Shown here: positions 52,760 through 62,754 of the stretch, piece after piece
Numbering within the stretch: position 1 is the stretch's first letter
How the letters are laid out: each line of letters begins with the position of its first letter
Assembly (NCBI GenBank): GCA_036365145.1
Contig: JAEOAD010000040.1
Location: forward strand, 12,898,501 to 12,962,500
Length of the DNA: 64,000 nt
DNA from: Orientallactaga sibirica
Taxonomy: Eukaryota > Chordata > Mammalia > Rodentia > Dipodidae
Reading direction: 5' to 3'
The notes under the pieces: generated by a model
The model's input: only the letters and a program-made list of their open reading frames with translations
What the model was told of the DNA's origin: nothing
Database searches by the model: none
Made by a program: the position numbers and the translations under genes

Positions 52760-53545
52760 TTCCTCTATGTTACTATGAAGCCAGATCACCCATACCACCT
52801 TTCTAAGTGGAAGAGCAGGAACACAGCCCCTCAAGGAAGTGGGTGAACTGATCAATGCACAAGGAGGAAGGCGTCTGTCTAGGTTAGTTCACTTACTGCA
52901 CAGGCGGGGCGCAAATTGCTGCCTCCCTGTGATGACTCAGCTTCACAGTGAAGGCAATTATTCCCAGGAAAACAAGGAGTGGAGAACACCTACCACTGAC
53001 TGACAGGGAGACACACACTCGCTGATCTTTTTGATTCTGAAATTGGGTCACTGTGCTCTCAGCAGTAACCTTGGTATTCTCATGACTGGAGGTCCCAGCA
53101 CGCTGAGGACCAGAAGACAGAGCGGTAGGGATGTGCACAACCGGCCCCTGGCAGGGCAGGGCGAGCAGAGACAAACTGAAGTGGGAAATCATTTATTTCT
53201 AGCAAGAATAGGAGATTCTGAAACAGCATCCTCCTGGACTGTCATTTCCTCATTCCTAAAAATTGCTGATGAGTTAGTAAACAGCAGCAATGGGCCTGGA
53301 AAGTTGAGGACCAGGTGGGAATCAAGAAGCTTCATGCCTGCAACCTGTATGCATCTCATTTCTCCATGGATGTCAGTGAGGCTGGAGCACGTGATTGCTG
53401 AAGCCTCTTGCCATGCTAAAACCCTGTAAAACCAGGAGGGCTCTGATTTTTAAGTGAATGTCTTTTTATTTTATTAGCAACATGGACCTAATATTTCTAC
53501 AACACTATTTTCTGTGAGCATATACATGGCTACTTAAAAAAATAT
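52760..53545. other. Repeat-free stretch around the minus-strand exon candidate
   Basis: About 790 bases with balanced composition and no SINE. Besides the minus-strand candidate, a 132-codon plus frame at 53031-53429 crosses it; it has no recognised domain. Confidence 0.4.
52994..53147 (-). CDS. Candidate coding exon, Ser/Thr-rich; alternatively a single-exon 99-aa ORF
   Basis: Minus strand: a long pyrimidine-rich tract ends in CTGCCAG, followed by a 154-nt open block in phase 0 and a plausible donor G|GTAGGT (GT at 52993-52992), leaving phase 1. The peptide is Ser/Thr/Gln-rich (for example VTAESTVTQFQNQKDQ). Its phase-1 end would join in frame to the exon candidate at 5997-5848. Alternatively the frame reads unspliced from an ATG at 53192 to a stop at 52893: a hydrophobic start (MISHFSLSLLALPCQ), a Ser/Thr-rich stalk and a second hydrophobic segment (CSPLLVFLGIIAFTVKL), like a tiny membrane protein; the start context is weak. 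An opposing 132-codon frame on the plus strand overlaps. Product not recognised. Confidence 0.35.
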
Positions 53546-53548
53546 TTT

Positions 53549-53730
53549 AGGGCTGAAGAGATGGCTTATCAGTTAAGTCGTTTGCCTGCAAAGCCAAAGG
53601 ATCCCAGTTCGATTCTCCAGGACCCACATGCACAAGAGGCACATGCATCTGGAGTTCGTTTGCAGTGGCTGGAGGCCCTGGTGTTCCCATTCTCTCTCTC
53701 TCTCAAGTAAATAAATAAAATATTTTTAAA
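53549..53730 (+). mobile_element. Dip SINE
   Basis: Body lacks 'gtaagccagatg' ('gacccacatgcacaag'). Tail abuts that of the next copy. Confidence 0.85.
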
Positions 53731-53734
53731 ATAT

Positions 53735-53956
53735 TTTATTTATTTACTTGAGAGAGAGGCAGATAGATAGAGAAATAGATAGAGAAATAGACAGACAGAC
53801 AGAACTGGCCTGCCAGGGTCTCTAGCTACTTCAAATGAACTCCAGATTCATGCACTACCTTGTGCATCTGGCTTTATATGAGTACTGGGGAATTGAACAT
53901 GGGTCCTTTGACTTTGCTGGCAAGCGCTTCAACTGCTAAGGCATCTCCCCAGCCCA
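53735..53956 (-). mobile_element. Dip SINE
   Basis: Tightest tail-to-tail partner in the window: the centre reads AAAATATTTTTAAAATATTTT. Confidence 0.85.
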
Positions 53957-54043
53957 TATGTGGCCACTTTTTAAAGTTAAAATGACAGCAGTTTAGTAAT
54001 CTTCATAAAGGGGGAAACAGAGACCTAAAGGTAAGGTAAAGAT

Positions 54044-54153
54044 AATCTATCTCTCCCTCTCTCTCTCTCTCTGTATCTATCTATCTATATATATGTATAT
54101 ATATGTGTGTATAATATAATTATTTAAATAAAATATAAATATTATATATAACC

Positions 54154-54201
<48 letters not shown>

Positions 54202-54205
54202 AATT
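54044..54205 (+). repeat. (CT)n, (TA)n and TATG-rich tract
   Basis: CT and CTAT units to 54088, then TA/TG-rich sequence and an uninterrupted TA run at about 54160-54197. Confidence 0.9.
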
Positions 54206-54255
54206 ACCTGAAGAACTATAATTCAAAAATATTTGACTTTAAAAAAGATAACTTG

Positions 54256-54288
54256 AGTCGGGCGTGGTGGCTCACACCTTTAATCCCT
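54256..54288 (+). mobile_element. B1 5' fragment
   Basis: Only 'gtcgggcgtggtggctcaca' to 'ctttaatccc' is present; the rest of the element is missing. Confidence 0.7.
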
Positions 54289-54451
54289 GTCAAAGTTTGG
54301 CAGACCACAGGAACTAGCAAATTTTGCTCCATGGCCTTAACTCCATTTCCCTTTAAAAATCCATTTAGGATTATATTAAAAATGCAAGAATGCAGAGAAA
54401 TGCCTTCCTATGACCTGCGATGAAACCCTTCCATGACTGCTAAAATCCCAT

Positions 54452-54600
54452 GTGTGGTAGTTTGAATGCAATAGTTTGAATGTATGGCCCCATAGACTCA
54501 GGTGTTTTGTTAACTTTGAGTTTGCAATTCCAGCCTGTAGCAGGCAGATCTCTGCTAGAGAGGCATGTCACTGGAGACGGATCTGGAAAGAAAGAAGGAG
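54452..54600 (+). mobile_element. Truncated URR1-like repeat
   Basis: Only the 5' part is present: 'tgtggtagtttgaatgcaat', then 'gtatggccccatagactcag'. The 'tagtttgaatg' motif occurs twice in about 20 bases. Confidence 0.45.
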
Positions 54601-54915
54601 GGGGCAGGAAAAAACAAAAACCCTTTTTTTCAATGAAGTTTCCAAATAGCTTTTTAGAAACTAAGAAAAGACTCACTGCCTGTCATCTCACATCACATTT
54701 AGTTTGCATCTGTCAGTTCATCTGGTGCCATCATAGGTGTTAATTGACTTATTTTTGCACTTTGAGAAGTTCAGCAACCAAAGATAACTGGTATCTCGTT
54801 CACCAATGTACACTCCTTAGATGGACAAACACGAGGCTAGAACCGCAGGTTAGTCAATACCTTGACAATTTTTACAAAGATAAAAAGCAGAAATTTAAAA
54901 CAACACATACTAGAA
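54601..54915. other. Unique stretch
   Basis: No repeat recognised. Confidence 0.3.
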
Positions 54916-54917
54916 AT

Positions 54918-55116
54918 GAACTTTTTATGAGAGAGAGCAAGGGAGAGAATTGGCACGCTAGGGTCTTAGCAACTGCAAACAAACTCCAGAAGCGTGTACC
55001 ATCTCGTGCACATGCATTACCTTGTGCATCTGGCTTATGTGGGTCCTGGGGAATCAAACTTGGGTATTTAGGATTTGCAGACAAGCACCTTAACCATTAA
55101 GCAATCTCTCCAGCCT
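54918..55116 (-). mobile_element. Dip SINE, long-form relative
   Basis: Contains 'gtaccatctcgtgcacatgc' before 'attaccttgtgcatctgg'. Flanks share 'tagaaatgaacttttt' (54910 and 55117). Confidence 0.8.
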
Positions 55117-55129
55117 TAGAAATGAACTT

Positions 55130-55275
55130 TTTTTTTTTCGAGGTAGACTCTCACTCTGGCCCAGGCTGACCTGGATTTCACTATGTATTCTCAGGGTGGC
55201 CTTGAACTCATGGCAATCCTCCTACCTCTGCCTCCCGAGTGCTGGGATTAAAGGCATGGGCCACCACACCTGGCT
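55130..55275 (-). mobile_element. B1 SINE
   Basis: Flanks share 'tagaaatgaactttt' and 'tagaaatgacctttt' with the Dip before it: the same target was hit twice. Confidence 0.85.
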
Positions 55276-55279
55276 AGAA

Positions 55280-55655
55280 ATGACCTTTTATTAATGTGAT
55301 GGCTAAATGAATTAAATCAAGTTACTCAAGTCCACATAGGAGTGCACTGACCTCAATACAGCGGTTTAACATCACAAGCCGATTTTGAACAGTGAGGCCT
55401 GCTTGTCTCTCTGTGGGGTTTTTTTGTGGGGGGAGAGTCCTTAGACACAACACTTTTATTCATTTGATCACATGTTCAAATAAAAAATTAAAGAGACTAA
55501 TTGTTTAAATGGAAACTAACCTAAAAAAAGCTACTAACCTGATGCAAATAATTACCATGCCTAGCCCCTGCCCAGCTAGAAGAAAAAATATTCAACAATG
55601 TAGTATAGGTGTGATTTTTTTATTTTATATTATGAATGCTTTTTATCTCAAAGAA
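55280..55655. other. Unique stretch
   Basis: No repeat or gene recognised. Confidence 0.3.
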
Positions 55656-55657
55656 CA

Positions 55658-55659
<2 letters not shown>

Positions 55660-55711
<52 letters not shown>
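55660..55711 (+). repeat. (TA)n microsatellite
   Basis: Twenty-six uninterrupted units at the tail of a long-form Dip; creates Tyr/Ile frames. Confidence 0.95.
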
Positions 55712-55714
<3 letters not shown>

Positions 55715-55950
55715 ATTTTGAAGAGAGACACAGAGAGATAGGGAGAGGAAGACAGATAGAGATGGATGCACCAGTAGCCTCTCAGCTGCTGCAAACGAAA
55801 TCCAGATGCCTGCGCCCCCTTGTGGTCAAGTGCGGCATTGTGCCCTTGCATCACTTTGCATCTGGGTAAACGTGGAACCTGGAGATTGGAACTGACGTTC
55901 TTTGGCTTAGCAGGCAGGCACCTTAACCACTAAGCCATCTCTCCAGCCCT
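55712..55950 (-). mobile_element. Long-form Dip SINE
   Basis: 'ttgtggtcaagtgcggcatt' extra block, CpG kept. Confidence 0.85.
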
Positions 55951-56042
55951 TTGAATTTTTTTTTATTTATCAGTATATATTTTTTAGAAGGTGTGAATAC
56001 CACAAACACTGACAAATTGTAATACATTTAAGTTGTACTTCT

Positions 56043-56240
56043 GGGCTAGAGAGATGATGGCTTCATGGTTAAGACGCTAACCTGTAAAGCCTAAGGACCC
56101 AGGTTCAATTCCCCAGAACCCACATAAAGCCAGATGCCCAAGGTGGAGCATGTGTCTGGAGCTCATTTGCAATGGCTGGAGGCCCTGGCATGCCCATTCT
56201 CTATCTGCCCCCCAAAATAAAATAAGTAAATAAATTTTTA
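56043..56240 (+). mobile_element. Dip SINE
   Basis: 'gggctagagagatgatggct' has a 3-base duplication in the head; short CT end. Confidence 0.85.
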
Positions 56241-56244
56241 AAAA

Positions 56245-56655
56245 ATTTTAAAAAATTAAAGTTGTATTTCCTCTAACTATAAACCCTTCTAGAACTTTTT
56301 GTCAGTCTTTCGTGTCTTAGCATTAGTAAGTAGTGACCACAAATAATTAACTTTTTAGGCTGGATATTTTGGGGTTAACTTTCATGGTGATTTACTTACT
56401 TTCTTTTATATGAATGCTTGTCTTTGTTTTGATGAAGCAAGAATCTTCTGGTAACTTTGTAAAAGTGAAGGTTTTGAGACCCTGGATGACTGGAAATATG
56501 TTTAATCCACCTTCATTTGCCTAAAGATAGAATTTTAGGTCAGAAATACTTCTCTCAGAATTGATTTGGAGGCACCGCTCGATTTTCTTATTATAGTTTT
56601 TCTTCCTCTGTCTATGCTTCAACAGCACTGTTGTGAAGCTTGACTCACTATTCTT
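56245..56655. other. Unique AT-rich stretch
   Basis: No repeat or gene recognised. Confidence 0.3.
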
Positions 56656-56659
56656 TTTT

Positions 56660-56870
56660 TAAATTTATTTTTATTTACTTATTTATTAGAGACAGACAGA
56701 GAGAGAAAGAGGGAGAGAATGGGCACGCCAGGGCCTCCAGCCACTACAAATGAACTCCAGACGCATGCGCCCCCTTGTGCATCTGGCTTATGTGGGTCCT
56801 GGAGAATCGAACGGGGATCCTGTGGCTTTGCAGGCAAATGCCTTAACTGCTAAGCCATCTCTCCAGCCCC
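56660..56870 (-). mobile_element. Dip SINE
   Basis: Near consensus with CpGs kept ('gacgcatgcgccccctt'). Confidence 0.9.
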
Positions 56871-56874
56871 ACAC

Positions 56875-56960
56875 CCAGTTTTTTATGTGAGTCTTGGGGA
56901 GGAGGCAGTCCTTTATGCTTAAGCAGCAAGTTCTCCAAACCGCTGCACCATCTCCCAGGC
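56875..56960 (-). mobile_element. B3-like fragment
   Basis: 'ttatgtgagtcttggggagg' and 'aaccgctgcaccatctccca' form a diverged SINE head directly after the Dip. Confidence 0.4.
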
Positions 56961-56969
56961 CCCATGTCT

Positions 56970-57386
56970 GCTTCTTTACTCTAACAATGATCCCAGCTCA
57001 GTGATGTTCCTTCAACAGCCTCATGTTCATGAAACACCTAAATGAAATCTGATTACTAAAGGCCCAACGGTTACAGAGGAGCCAAGAAAAAAATAGGAAA
57101 AGAATAATGATTTCCCTCCCAGAGTTCAGATAAGCCAGCCTGCTCTTTGCTTCAGGGAACTACAGAACCCACTCTGACTATAAAATAGCTTTCTCATGGC
57201 TGATGAGGAAATTTCCACACAGCTAACACTGAGAGGGACTGCAGATCGGAATAAATCAATCTTACAGCCTTGGGACTTTCCAAACAGATTGCCAATAACA
57301 GAATGGCCAAGAAAAGTAAAAAAAAAAAAAATCTTCTTCAATAAGATGTTTGTTAGTCACTTTTGCACACAGTGGTGATCGACGCA
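56970..57386. other. Repeat-free block, possible conserved element
   Basis: About 400 bases without repeats. A 60-codon plus frame (57196-57378) starts MADEEISTQLTLRG but has no recognised family and no splice signals. Confidence 0.35.
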
Positions 57387-57780
57387 CTTTTAAAGGCAGA
57401 AGTATTCATGTGGGCTCATGGTCTCAGATGGGTCAGTTGATGGTTGCTTGGCCCAGGCTTTTGGGCAGAAAGTTATGGTAGTGGAAGCATAAAAGATAGA
57501 GGAGGTTCTCAGGCAGCGATGGACAGAAAAGAGAGAGGGAGGGAAGAAGGAATATGGCGAAGGAAGGATGGAAGGAGGGCTAGAGGAAGAGACAGACAGA
57601 CGGACAAAGACATGAAGAGGCTGGGAACAAGATATTCACAAGAGCTTGCCCCACAGTGGCCAACTATTTCCTCAACCTAGGCCACGCCTCCTTGAGTTTC
57701 CAGAACCTCCCAAAATAGCACCACCAGCTGGGAGCTCAGCATTCAACACATGAGCTTGTGGGAGATATTTCACAGCACAC
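57387..57780 (-). mobile_element. Diverged URR1-like repeat, reverse orientation
   Basis: Carries 'gtggccaactatttcctc', 'ccaccagctgggagctca' and a terminal 'ggagatatttcacagcac'. A purine-rich stretch at 57525-57600 lies inside. Confidence 0.4.
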
Positions 57781-58029
57781 CCATATGAGTGCTCTTAAAC
57801 ACTAGCAGGCTCTAGAGGTAAGCTTTATAATTATTTAGAGTAAGAGCCACTCTTGGGACTTGCACATCGTGTCTCCTTTTAAGTACTCTTTCCTTGTTTA
57901 CATGTTCTGATTTAGATGCTGCTAGTGTCTGTCCCACTTCACTCAGAAGTCTAAATGAACACTGGTTTGAGATTAAAAATGCATGGCCCAGGAACAAATA
58001 AGATTATAAGGACTGTTTAAAAGTTTTAA

Positions 58030-58253
58030 CATATTTTTTAATTTATTTGCATGCTGAGAGAGACAGAGGCAAACACACATATGAGACAGAGAGGGAGAGA
58101 ACAGGTACGCCAGGGCTTCTTGCTACTACAAATGGATTCCAGATGCATGTGCACTTTGTGCATCTGGCTTTACATGGGTATTAGGGAATCAAACCTGAGC
58201 CATTAGGCTTTGCAAGCAAGAGTGTTTAACCACGGCGCCATCTCTTTAGTCCA
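58030..58253 (-). mobile_element. Dip SINE, diverged
   Basis: 'accacggcgccatctcttta' head, many changes. Confidence 0.75.
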
Positions 58254-58254
58254 A

Positions 58255-58670
58255 GATTTTTTTGCAGTTTAAAGAGAATTTAGTGTGTCTCATCAGAGTC
58301 CCTGAGAGAGCTCCAAAAAAAAAAAAAAAAAATACGATGCCAAATGCCACAGGCTCCGTGTCATCTGGCTCTGAAAAGGCTTCAGTAGGAGACTAAGCTG
58401 TAACACATAATTTCAACAGCTACCCTGTGACTTTCCAGAAAGCAGGGTTCAATGGGGACAACAGCTTGAGGCTAGAGGAAGAATCCTGAAGGAAGATAGA
58501 GGCTGAGGCACTGAGAAGAAAACGTCATCGATTTTACAACTTTGTGAATACTGACTGTCTAGCCTCGAGTTCTGAAAGCAGCAAGCATATTGTATGGGGA
58601 TGGATGTGTGCAGCATCAGGAGTGGAAAGAACAGAATAGGGTTGGTTATCTACAAGAAATGTCCAGTGTA
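58255..58670. other. Unique stretch
   Basis: No repeat recognised; A(20) run at 58314. Confidence 0.35.
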
Positions 58671-58673
58671 TGA

Positions 58674-58840
58674 GCCAGGCGTGGTGGCGCACGCCTTTAA
58701 TCCCAGCACTCGGGAGGCAGAGGTAGTAGGATCGCCAAGAGTTCGAGGCCACCCTGAGACTACATAGTTAATTCCAGGTCAGCCTGGACTAGAGTGAAAC
58801 CCTACCTCGAAAAAACCATTAAAAAAAAAAAAAAGAAAGA
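58674..58840 (+). mobile_element. B1 SINE
   Basis: Near consensus; flanks share 'gaaatgtccagtgtatg' and 'gaaatgtccagtgtaca' (58655 and 58839), a target duplication of about 15 bases. Confidence 0.9.
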
Positions 58841-58997
58841 AATGTCCAGTGTACATCATAGATGTCCTGTATTTGGAATCATAGTCCAGCTAACCTGTGG
58901 GCCCAGTGAGTTTTGATAGGAAGCAAAGTTATTGAAGGTTAGAAAAGATGCTGTCTCTACCTAAAACAAAACAAAACAAAAACACCAGTGTGGATTT

Positions 58998-59566
58998 TTG
59001 CAGTGGTTTCAATCAGATGTCCCACATAAACTCACATGTTCTGAATGCTTGGTCCCCAGATGATGGCAATTTGGGAATTGGAGCCTTGTTGGAAGAGGTG
59101 TGTTGTTGGGGTCTGGCTGAGGGGTGTTAGAATTCACCTCACTCTCCTGCTGCTGTTTTCCCCCGGCTGTGGCGGAGCCATGTGCTCATGCCATGCTTTC
59201 TCCTGCCACCATGGAGCTTTCCCTCGAGACTGTGAGCCAAAAAAAAAAAAATTCTCTCCTCAGCAGCTTTTTTTTTTAATTTGAGAGACACAGAGAGTGA
59301 GAGAGAGGAAGAGGCAGAGAGAGAATGGGCATGCCAGGGCCTTTTCAGGAGCTGTGAACAAACTCTAGACGCATGCGCCCCCTTGTGCGCATGTGCGACA
59401 TTGCGCGCTTATGTCATTTTTGCATCTGGCTATATGTGTGACCTGGAGATTTGAACAAGCATCCTTTAGGTCTCGCAGGCAGACGCTTTAACCACTAAAC
59501 CATCTCTCCAGCCTCTCAGCAGTTTTTGATCAAAAGTTTCATCCCAGCAAAAAAAGTTAACTACAT
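58998..59566 (+). mobile_element. URR1-like repeat split by a long-form Dip
   Basis: Starts 'cagtggtttcaatcagatgt' and ends 'aaaaaagttaactacatca'. The inner SINE is bracketed by CTCAGCAGC (59259-59267) and CTCAGCAGT (59515-59523). Confidence 0.5.
59270..59513 (-). mobile_element. Long-form Dip SINE
   Basis: Extra block 'gtgcgacattgcgcgcttat', CpG-rich, inside a URR1-like repeat. Confidence 0.85.
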
Positions 59567-60136
59567 CAGTTTACTATACTGAAGGCATCAGATAACGACA
59601 CGTTCACATAAATAATTATAACCATCACTCAACATGAAGCTTATTGTGTAGGAGGCAAGTTCCAAACCTATAAAGTCACCGAGAAAACCTTCTGTAACCC
59701 AAGAAACCAATGGAGATTAGGAGCAAGGGAGTCTTCTTTTGTAGGAAGCTACTTAGGGACACAGAACCAAAAGAATATGACCATCCAGCTGTCCCAGAGA
59801 GTCTAGAAACAATAACGCATTACAGGCACCTATATTCTATTTCAGTGCAAAAGAATCATATTTCTCTGGGAGCAGGTGGTTTGTTTCATTAACTTGAATG
59901 CTCTGACTAGCATTCTTACAACACCAGTCACTCTGCTGTTAGTGAAAGCAGAGTCCACGGAGTGAACCTGCAGTTCACAGGCTGAGAGAAAGTGAAGTCC
60001 AGACTCCCTGCCTGGGGAATAGAAGACAGGCCATGGAGAAAACAGCTCATTATCGCCCATCATGAAACCATGTTATTTACTACCCGTTGCTAAGTGAATA
60101 ATTTCTCTTGATAGTGGATTAAGAATAGCACAGAAA
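59567..60136. other. Repeat-free stretch
   Basis: A 60-codon plus frame (59710-59892) and a 73-codon minus frame (59842-60063) are unsupported. Nothing recognised. Confidence 0.35.
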
Positions 60137-60137
60137 A

Positions 60138-60292
60138 GCCGGGCGTGGAGGCGCACGCCTTTAATCCCAGCACTGGGGAGGCAGAGGTAGGATTGTCATG
60201 AGTTCAAGGCCACCCTGAGACTACTGAATGAATTCCAGGTCAGCCTGGGCTAGAGTGAGACTCTACCTCAAAAAACAAAAACAAAACAAAGA
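60138..60292 (+). mobile_element. B1 SINE
   Basis: Near consensus ('gccgggcgtggaggcgcacg'); flanks share 'aatagcacagaa' and 'aatggcacagaa'. Confidence 0.9.
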
Positions 60293-60426
60293 ATGGCACA
60301 GAAGAAATCTGCCTGTCTCAGAAGAATCATGGTCACACCTATAAAATGGCAAATATGTCTTCTGTTCTTATCCTAGGCAATGTGGGATGACCAAAGGCAC
60401 AAAAATAGGACATCAAAAAATAAAAG

Positions 60427-60660
60427 GAGGCAGGAGAGATGGCTTAACAGTTAAGGCGCTTGCCTGAGAAACCTAAGGACCCAGCTTCTATTCTCCAAGA
60501 CCCACCTAAGCCACATGCACAAGGTGGCACATGCATTTGGAGTTGGTTTGCAGTGTGGCTAGAGGCCCTGGTGTGCCCATTTTCTCTATCTGCCTCTTTC
60601 TGTCTGTCTGTCTCTGTCTCTCAAATCAGTCAATCAATCAATCAATAAATTATTTTTTAA
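60427..60660 (+). mobile_element. Dip SINE
   Basis: (CAAT)n in the tail, as in the copy at 48035. Confidence 0.85.
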
Positions 60661-60696
60661 AAAAAGAAACTACTTAAAAAAATTTTTTTAAATAGG

Positions 60697-60880
60697 GGGC
60701 TGGAGAGATGGCTTAGCGGTTAAGGCACATGCCTGCAAAGCCTAAGGACCATGGTTCGATTCTCCAGGTCCCACATAAGCCAGATGCACATGGTGGTGCA
60801 TGCATCTGGAGTTCATTTGCAGTGGCTAGAGGCCCTGGCCGACCCATTCTCACACTCTCTCTTCCTTTCTCTGTCTCAAA

Positions 60881-60927
<47 letters not shown>

Positions 60928-60935
60928 AATCTTTT
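60697..60935 (+). mobile_element. Dip SINE
   Basis: Near consensus with a (AAAT)n tail of about 55 bases, expected of a younger insertion. Confidence 0.9.
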
Positions 60936-60967
60936 TAAAAATTTAAACAATAACAGTAAAATGTCAG

Positions 60968-61055
60968 GATGGGGCTGTGGTTCAGCAGGACAGAGCTTGT
61001 CTACTTGTGTGAGGGGGACTGGATTTAGTCTGCAATGCTGCCAAAAAAACAAAAA
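60968..61055 (+). mobile_element. ID-like SINE
   Basis: 'ggggctgtggttcagcagga' and 'gggactggatttagtctgca', diverged. Confidence 0.5.
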
Positions 61056-61209
61056 GGAAGACGCTCACTGCACTCTGATTAGACTATGCCAGCGGTTCCA
61101 CGATTCTTTATGGATTAATGTAACAAAGTGATTACTCACAGACTGAAGCCTCATTTGTCTTGTGCAAGAAAAAATAATCACTTAAGGGGAGGGACTAAAC
61201 AAACTGCTT

Positions 61210-61448
61210 CTTTTATTATTATTATTATTTGAGAGAGAGAGAGGCAGAGAGAGAGAGAGAGAGAATGGGCATACCAGGGTCTTCAGTCACTGCAAATGAA
61301 CTCGATGTGTGCGCTCCCTTGCTTGAATGCACAACATTGTGTACCTGCGTCACTGTGCGTCTGGTTTACGTGGGCCCTGGAGATTCAAACATGAGTTCTT
61401 AGGCACCACAGGCAAGTGCCTTAACCACTAAGCCATCTCTCCAGCCCC
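61210..61448 (-). mobile_element. Long-form Dip SINE
   Basis: Extra block 'gcacaacattgtgtacctgc'; (TTA)n at its tail. Confidence 0.85.
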
Positions 61449-61547
61449 CAAACTTCTTCTTCTTCTTAGTTTATCTTCATCTTGTTTTTTAAAACCAGAA
61501 TCTAAGCAGGCCTAGCTAAGTTCTATTCAGAGATTTTTCCCTTCTGT

Positions 61548-61900
61548 TATAGTTGGGATCAGAAATATCCCTCGGGGTCCATATGCTGGAGTTCAGTTGC
61601 CATCGTGGGGAGGTGTGGAGCTCGCAGGAGGCAGGGCCTGGTTGGAAAAAGAAGGGCCCTGGGGCTGGGCTCTTGGGTGGAAACATATTCTGGCTTGCCC
61701 CTCTCTCTCCTTTCTTTCTTCTCTTTTCCTCTGCTTTGCTTGCTTTCTTCTGCCACACCCTCTGTCGAGTACTTTCTCAACACTGGACCAAAGGACAAGG
61801 GGCCAAGGGACCATGGACCCAATCCTCTGACCCGGGAACCAAGTTAACCTTTTCTCTTTTATCTCGGGCATTTTACCACAATGCCACACAGCTAAAATGC
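61548..61900 (+). mobile_element. Diverged URR-type medium repeat
   Basis: Contains 'ggtccatatgctggagttca' and 'ggaggtgtggagctcgca', reminiscent of the same superfamily, followed by a pyrimidine tract near 61698-61756. Several overlapping open frames here (up to 123 codons) are not gene-like. Confidence 0.35.
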
Positions 61901-62320
61901 CACGTGAATGAAGTCTGTCACTAAGGCTAGAACCGGTCCAAGCTGCCTTCTGTGTGGCCGCCTTGTTAGGTAGGGATAGGCCTACCTCAACTGCTTCTGA
62001 TAACTAACCTCTGCCTTCCTTCTCCCCTGCTTATCCTTTTGTCGTGTCCTCTGAGCCATGGACATGCGTCTTTAACACAGTTTGGTTCCTCTCCCAAAAA
62101 CCATGGCATAAGCAGACTAGGGAGGAAGCAGTCAAGTCCAGTGAGACAGACAGTTTTATCTCCAAGGGAATGGGGCAGGATGGGCTTTGTAAGAACTGTT
62201 TATTTATTCACTCACTCCCCCAATATTTACTGAGGTGAGGGGCATTGAGAGGGGTCAGAAGAGGCAGGAGGGGCAAACCCAGCATGCCATCTTGGCAATG
62301 TTCCTTCCCAGCACCCAGAA
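61900..62320. other. Unique stretch before the minisatellite
   Basis: Two overlapping 64-codon frames at 62039-62238 are unsupported. Confidence 0.3.
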
Positions 62321-62470
62321 GGTTCAGACCATGTGCTAATGAGGAGCTTCTGAAAGGTTCAGACCATGTGCTAATGAGGGGCTTCTGAAAGGTTCAGACC
62401 ATGTGCTAATGAGGGGCTTCTGAAAGGTTCAGACCATGTGCTAATGAGGGACTTCTGAAAGATCAGACTG
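62321..62470 (+). repeat. 35-bp minisatellite, about 4.2 copies
   Basis: Units start at 62321, 62356, 62391, 62426 and 62461 (partial), each GGTTCAGACCATGTGCTAAT plus GAGGGGCTTCTGAAA. Units 2 and 3 are identical; units 1 and 4 each differ at one base, and the last carries GATCAG. Such high identity points to recent expansion or homogenisation. Confidence 0.95.
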
Positions 62471-62754
62471 GAGGAAATCACAACTGTGCTGGTGTCTGCA
62501 CACGCCCTCTAATGAAACTTTTCTAGTTGGTCACTTTAAGTCCTGGACCATTCTGAACACTAAGGGTCATTCACAAGCGTGGTATATAAACAGGCAGAGG
62601 GTTAGAAAGTCATTGTCCCTAGTTTATAAAGGACTGGGGACCTGAGTCTGTCACCACATGTATAAGGCCCATTTTTTTTTTCATTTGCAAAGAGGGAGGT
62701 GGACACCAGGTCCACTCAGTCCGTTGGGCACTGAGTAGAAGGAAAAGAAGGACA

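Noticed and set aside
53031..53429. Plus frame of 132 codons
   Set aside because: No recognised domain, no splice context and it overlaps the better-supported minus-strand block; kept only as a note.
1363..60935. Many tRNA-like A and B boxes
   Set aside because: All belong to Dip, ID or B3 SINE heads followed by SINE bodies and tails; I found no complete free-standing tRNA gene.
61553..61924. Cluster of overlapping frames (77-123 codons) on both strands
   Set aside because: They lie in an old URR-type repeat with a pyrimidine tract; codon usage is not protein-like in any one frame.
62321..62470. CRISPR-like regular repeats
   Set aside because: The 35-bp units are directly contiguous with no spacers, and the DNA is vertebrate; it is a minisatellite.
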